DNA from: Hyaloperonospora brassicae | Taxonomy: Eukaryota > Oomycota > Peronosporomycetes > Peronosporales > Peronosporaceae | Length of the DNA: 64,000 nucleotides | Assembly: GCA_947650285.1 (NCBI GenBank) | Contig: CANTFL010001312.1 | Location: 558,001 to 622,000, forward strand | Reading direction: 5' to 3' | Part shown: positions 57,930-64,000 of the stretch, in pieces | Position numbering within the stretch: position 1 is the first letter of the stretch | How the letters are laid out: the number at the start of each line of letters is the position of its first letter | Position numbers and translations under genes: made by a program | The notes under the pieces: model-generated | What the model was told of the DNA's origin: nothing | Seen by the model: the letters and a program-made list of their open reading frames with translations, nothing else | Databases searched by the model: none

Positions 57930-60661
57930 CCCGTAGAAACCTACCAGCGAACGTAGACGTGGTAGGAAGACCTGGACCGAACAGCCCGATCATCATGACG
58001 TGAAAAACGGTATGTCGTAGCGATTAAGTCGCGAAATGGTCTCGAAAGTGAGCGATACAGGCGTCTAACTCTGACCGGAATTGTGTAGAAGTTTCACAAC
58101 GATCGTGCAAAGAAACGTGCTAGTATTCATTTGAGCATTTGAACAAGGAACGGGCAATAATTTTTCTTCATGAAAACCTGACGGCATCTCTTTCAAGCTG
58201 TCTCCAATTATCATGAATAAGTCGGTTTTCATGTGAATGGAAGAGAGGAATGTCTCTATTCTACATCGCCAGACCGACCACCAGCAACTCGAGCGCAAGG
58301 ATATCCAGAATATTTCCGAGCGTAATACGTATCTTCACCGTCTGAACAAGACTCGTACTTACTGCACGGGACGCTATGCCACACGCCGAAAGTAGGATGC
58401 GAGCTCATCCTTCGTGGTAGCTCAACGTGTATACGTTGCGTAGCCTACGCATGTTCCGTCAGGCTATCTATTTTCGGATGGGCAGAAGTTAACCTCTTCA
58501 CCCATGTACCAATGAAACGAAACACAGGCTGTCAAAACTCCTTCGTGAACTGAGGCTCTCAGTCGGAGAAGAATTGGCGCGATATTGTATGAAGGCGAAG
58601 AAACGTTCAACAAAGACAAGAGCAAATCCTTCTACTATAATTAATTCCGGGAGTGCAACGAGATGAAACACCTTTATGGACCCATTAACAAAATCTAAAA
58701 TACCTATATTCTTGCGATCGTCTTCGAGGAACCCAAAAACGTTTCCATCGATATGGACTCCCATCATTTTTCCAGTGCTAATGGGGAGTCTGTCACGGTG
58801 TGTGGGATGATGAGCTAGGCTTTACTCGTTGACAAACCTCACAAGCACGGATATATCTTCGCACAAATTGATATAGATGTGACCAGTTAAAGTATCGTAT
58901 GAGATTATAATATTTCTTATCATGGCAACGAGGTCTACTAATTATTGCATTGTGACACCTACGCATGATCCGCAGGAGACTATCACGGAAGTGGGAACGA
59001 CTACACGTGACGTGTCAACGGCGACCGATAAACCTTACATAATCTGGTTGCGGGTAGTTTATCATTCCTAAACGACCGATACGTCTCTGAGATGGATTTG
59101 AAAGGTACTCCATCATGCGCACAAGTAATCTATCTTTCGTGCCCCATTCATCATTTTCTTGAACAGTCTCGGCGACGGGAAGCTGATACTTACAGTTGAA
59201 AAAGTGAGCCTATACTTAATGTTCTACCACTCATCGGGATCAAAATCAGGCTACCACGATAGCTCGTCATCGACTGCATTCATTCGTCCTTGCTTGTCAC
59301 CCACGGAGAAGATATATTTCGAGAAGAACGAGCCACCTCGATTTTCTTTGCGAGAGCTGTGTAAGGCTGACGGCGGTGCACAATGGTGTGTGGTCGATAT
59401 AAACGAGAAATGGTTTATCTACGAGGAGATATGCGAAACTTAGCCATTATATGCTTTTACAAGGCTTTGAATTGTCATACGCTGAGTATTCGCGCTCATT
59501 AGGTTGCAGATAAAGCGATTCATAGTAGACGACGTGATTCGCACCGTCTCAGTCATATTAGATTTGCGCGCAGCCGATTTTACAATCGCTGGCTTTACAG
59601 ACCACACGAAACGATCTTAGTCTGCAAATACCAACACTAGTAATTGTACAAAGATTTTGTTGATTCCCATCAAAATAGTGCTGACACTTAGCACCCAAAA
59701 TCGTTTCCGGTAATTCGTTTAAAAACTAGAAATATAAATAGTCATACTAGAGCACTTGAGTGAGGACTTGTGCAATAAGCACCGCTTAGACATAACGATG
59801 CTTAAAGCACCTTGAAATCGACTGCATAGTTTATCTGGATCTCTTTTTTTCGGGAATCGTTTGTGAGCCGTGTTTTTCAACGACTTAATCATGAAGTGGT
59901 GTTTTGATAGCTGCGAACTCACATTTCTTAATTGTGATTCACAACTTTGGCTCATGCACAGATGTCATGCAATTACAGATTTTTAATCTTTTTTATTTAA
60001 GTGTCGTCTGTTCATACACATCATGACCATGGGGTACGCATCGACGGAGTAGCTCGTTAAGTAGTTTCGTTCCCATGTCAGCAGATTTATTGTATATTTT
60101 ATTTAATGTGTCAGGGCGTTGATTAGCTCTGGAAATCACTAGTTAATACCAGATCATATCACTCATGGTTATCACAGATATGCACGGAATGGGGTGGGAT
60201 TCAAGTATACATACCTGATGGAAGCTAGTAATAAGATGAGAGGACGAGAAGATGGTGCGCTGGTACAAACTACTAATCATAACGTCCCTCTAGGCATCGG
60301 CCTTGGCGCGGTAGTATTGCAGCATTCAACTTGCTCAGCGCGTGCACTTTCCTCTGCTTACTGTGTCCTCATGTGTACCACAATTCGAGAAATTATACGG
60401 TATATTATATATCTTGCATCGACAGCTGCTAAGCGATCAGCAAATCAATTGTCGATCTCAATGACTCGTTCACAAAATAGTGTTCATTGCTTCATGACGA
60501 AGTAATCAAAACTGGGTTTCAAATCGATATCGTGACGAGTGGCGTCATCCTAAGCCAACTCACACGACAAAGATTCAGGAACTCTATCCTTGATCTCGAT
60601 CAAATCCTTGTACCAATCATTTGCTTTAAGCGACTCCTGTCACTATATTCATTTATCGCTT
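57930..60661 (-). pseudogene. Dead Ty3/Gypsy pol, S2 copy 2
   Basis: The same order as in copy 1: RT entry at about 60660-60380, RNase H at about 59620-59230, integrase zinc region at about 58865-58825 and core at 58767-58498 (GVHIDGNVFGFLEDDRKN). RT stops at 60484-60486 and 60445-60447 (+ strand coordinates) coincide with those of copy 1. It was therefore non-functional before the block was duplicated. Confidence 0.78.
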
Positions 60662-61419
60662 AATCTTATCCTTCGCATCGTGGACACTCTCGTCATCGAT
60701 GAACAGCTGACAACCCGATCATTCTTAGCAAACTTTACTGCCAACCACACATCGGCCACGTAGTTGTTCTCTGCGATGAGTACGCAGATCGCTTGAATTG
60801 ACACTACGCAGATAAGGCACGATATGTTTAGATCCTAGCGTAAACGACTGAGTTACACTCGAAGTTGACTTCGACGGTGCTGTCGGACCATTAGTATATG
60901 CGCCTAAATTTGACCCGTCATCAAAGAACACATTCAGCATTACGTTTGTTTTCGGGCATATTACTTTATCATATGAATGAGAAATTATTCTCTCGGTAAT
61001 AATTTCTTGGAGTATATTTTTTGAGGTGCGAGGTGACTTATTCCTTCAACTTCTTCCAGCTTTATTAATTTCTACAGACCGGTCCTCTTCGGTCGGCTCT
61101 CCAGTCGACATAAAATTACCAAGTTGACGATCCTGGCCAACAGTTTCCTTCTTACTTTGATGCTACCCCCAAAGAATGCATCCATGTACCGGTACACTCG
61201 ACTTATTCGAGTGTTGGACCTGCAGCGCTGTTTGTGTCTCAACAACCACCGGCAGCTTGCTTCGCAGTGTAGTGATCAGCTAAAATTCGTTTTTTTACAT
61301 TATTAATATCGACCGAACAGCAATAGCGATTATCTCACTCATTTGGAGAACATTTACGAGCGTTGTAACGCTTTAGGACGCTTGTCAAATGGCAATCGTA
61401 TAAACAAAGGGAGTGCGTC

Positions 61420-61751
61420 GTTGCGAATCATTGCTGCCGGTTATTCATGTCTCGTGCCTTATGGGATTCGGTATTCATCGGATGACATCAAAATTGCTTT
61501 CCATATCTAAAAGGATGAAAGCATCACCGTGCTTCTTGTTTTACAGATAAAGTTGATTCACGCTACACGTCTCTTCACTGTAATAGATACGTCTGCTACA
61601 AGATACACCTTTTTCTCGATAGAAAGATCTCGATCAAACCACTTGAGCCTAATATCTCGTAGCAACAGACTTCAGATTATTTTCGACGACCAAAATCGAC
61701 TAGAGCACGAAGTGACAGCTTTTTTTCACATCGATCTTTAAGGTGATGATA
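61420..61751 (-). pseudogene. Gypsy protease end relic, S2 copy 2
   Basis: Counterpart of 25090-25420, with the same FDVIR.IPNPIRHE-like reading. Confidence 0.42.
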
Positions 61752-62420
61752 TTTGCCTCGTCACCAGCGGCAGTAATATGTATCGAATTTGTATCTATAC
61801 AAAAAGCTCGTCAAAATAATTGCAAATTCTCTTGAGGTTGCGGAATAAGCAGGTTGATTCACCTTCACTGACCCCGACCGTGATTTTGACGGTCCAAATC
61901 GTTGTTGAGACTTCGAAACAGGGTCAAACCTGCGTATCGGGTAGTATTTGGACAAATGAAGGTCGTTACAAACTGTATTGAGTGAGGAAAATTTAAAACA
62001 ATTAAAACATAAGCGTAGTGCCCTGTCTGATTTGGTTCTTTGCCCATATGTGTCCTAGAGATCTAGTTCTTCGCTTTCCACATAAAAGATGTCTATTGGT
62101 TTTAAACCTCCGAGCCAATTTTGTAGAAGGGTCAACAGCAAACTGATTTAATATGATCCTGTTTCAAACTTTTTCTGCTCTTACTACACAAAGGGAACTT
62201 GTTCCAGGCGATACAGATGGGTCTTGACAGAGCCATCGTCAAATACTGCATGAAAACAGTAATAAACGTGCGTTCATCTGCCGAAATAACCATGATACAA
62301 CTCGCAAGGTGTGTTATGTAATGTTTTGAGCGTGAACGTCGTACTTACTCTGCCTTTTTTAAAATATCTGGCCGATCCCTACATCAGATTGTGGCGACTC
62401 AAGCGTTATTATAAGACCTG

Positions 62421-64000
62421 TCTTAACTACATCCAACGACTTAGACCATAATGTATCGTAATAAGCACTTAGCTCCAAGTTTTGACACATCCTGACATAC
62501 ATGAATAAGCTAATGCAGCTTGAACCTACTCGCCGACACTTTAGTAAGCTCTCAAGGTGGGGATTAGTACGACGAACTATTGTAACGGATAATCTTCGTT
62601 ATGATCCTTGTACATAGGCACATAAATCTTTTAATCAATTAACCGACACATGTTTATCAGCCCGACAACAGTAGCCTGAACATACTGTTATGTAAAGTAC
62701 GATCTGTGTGGAGCCCTGTTTTCGAAACCGCTTTGGATGATGGGACGATTGTCGTCATAAGAATATTATCTTTTCTCTATTCACGTGGGTATGATGCTGA
62801 ACGAGTTTGGTTATTGTGGCACGTTGCTCGTCACTCTTAGGGCGTAATCAATTGCTCTTTCAGCGTTTCGCCTATAATCAAATTACACTATCAATGGCAT
62901 TCAGTACAATGCCGTTCATATAGGAAAATGATTTACGCTACGCTTGACAGCTTTCTTACTCATTACAGCATTCGTGTTATAGTGGGATGCATTAGTCGCA
63001 TGGACATATCACAAAGTGCAAAAAAAAGGAGGCACACGTTTATATAAATCAGTATCATCGAACCATAATCAGAGAGCAGTATGTGTTTAATCATAAAAAG
63101 AAAATAAGTTATAATTTAAATGTGACCAGTTAAGATGAACATATATCTATTTATTATCTGAGGTCGAGGCCTTGTTAATAGAACACTTTGGTATTTCTTC
63201 AGCCATATTTATAAATACATAATGCTAGTATTCGCTCACTATCCGCTCCATTTTAAAGCAATTGGTGGTATAATATTGGAATCTTTTTATCGATCAACAA
63301 AAAACTATTGCATAAATATATCTGTATGGCGCTTTATAAACGCTTACCTCGACGGTAATATTCCTACAGTTCTTACTTCGCTTATTGATGCAATGTCTAA
63401 ATAATTAAGATGAAGCTATTCTGAATTCAACTTGGTATCAGTATAGTGCAGCGCAAACCATTATTTTGACGCTAGTCACAATTTTACATCGACGCCCTAA
63501 CAGTTTTGTGTTTACATCTTTCCAAGCTTTTATTTAAGTCCTTTCGAGGCATATTCTATAGACGTTGTACAGGTCTCTAATATAAACCTCTAATATCTGA
63601 CAACATGTGCATACCTGATTGTTTTTACGGCCTGTTTCAACGTCACGGCTCACGACGTGAGACGTTTATATATTGAGATCAACTTTGATGTAAAAAATTA
63701 ATTTTAATAAACAATGTATGACATCATTTACTTTAGTAAGTACTGATGATGTATTAACTTTAATGAAAAATCTCGGTATTGCGCCATTAATTGGATGATG
63801 TAGTCAATTAAAGATCAATTTCACCCATCGATTGCTGCGAAACACAATAGATGATGAAAGATTACTTATATTAGGTATGTATAGGTTGATACAGCCACAA
63901 AGAATATAAAAATTGCTAGTTATGAAGGCTCAACCCATAGATTCAATTCATTGGTACTTTGAAAATATTATACCTGAACCTTTTGATTGTGAAGCAATTC
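62421..64000. other. AT-rich end of the window
   Basis: 62421-62760 has old, weak similarity to 26091-26440. 63340-63400 (GGTAATATTCCTACAGTTCTTACTTC) resembles 20045-20085 (GTTAATATTCCTTCAGTACTTACTTT), so another copy of a repeat begins here. Frames are short, and no gene is supported. Confidence 0.4.

Larger units (their letters stand above)
56125..62420. repeat. Duplicated block S2, second copy
   Basis: Direct repeat of 19790-26090. Small indels only; the same transposon relic is carried. Some differences create or remove stops in chance frames, for example the one that shortens the 22827 frame at 59443. Confidence 0.9.

Overview
The window looks like a transposon-rich accessory stretch of an oomycete nuclear genome, most likely Peronosporales (Phytophthora or a downy mildew). 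The basis is the mix seen here: a few GC-rich, almost intron-free genes beside long AT-rich tracts packed with decayed Ty3/Gypsy, Ty1/Copia, MULE and hAT-like relics whose motifs resemble oomycete families. I name no species. No tRNA or rRNA gene, CRISPR array or bacterial feature was recognised.

Only three ordinary genes are convincing. (1) A 1198-residue tandem-AAA ATPase at 48523-52119 (+). (2) A nearly identical, inverted copy of that gene at the left edge (1-2974, -), cut by the window end. (3) A 20S proteasome beta-1 subunit (PSMB6-like) at 52477-53272 (-), with one short intron, convergent with the complete AAA gene.

Layout. 1-3.1 kb: inverted AAA copy. 3.1-15 kb: AT-rich DNA with a MULE relic (6.2-8.1 kb) and a strong foldback element (12.3 kb). 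15.3-17.9 kb: Copia relic and a probable LTR. 17.9-26.1 kb: duplicated block, made of S1 (interrupted by a tRNA-derived SINE) and S2 (a dead Gypsy element). 26-33 kb: another Gypsy relic, a hAT/BED-like relic and a 17-bp tandem repeat. 35-48 kb: a nest in which a Copia relic is split by a MULE, and the MULE is split by a young Gypsy chromovirus (38807-46396) and also carries an older solo LTR of the same family. 48.4-53.3 kb: the gene island. 54.4-62.4 kb: second copy of S1+S2, with S1 in the opposite orientation relative to the first copy. 62.4-64 kb: AT-rich, unassigned.

The most unusual item is an antisense reading frame of about 434 codons (45811 to 44507, - strand, one internal TAG) in the 3' part of the young Gypsy element. 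It opens with an ATG in good context and ends in a leucine-rich coiled coil encoded antisense to the integrase tail. Its first 327 codons are intact although gag, protease and pol of the same element carry several stops and frameshifts. The two LTRs differ only by one G, so the element inserted recently and was probably already defective. All comparisons were made by eye; no database search was run.
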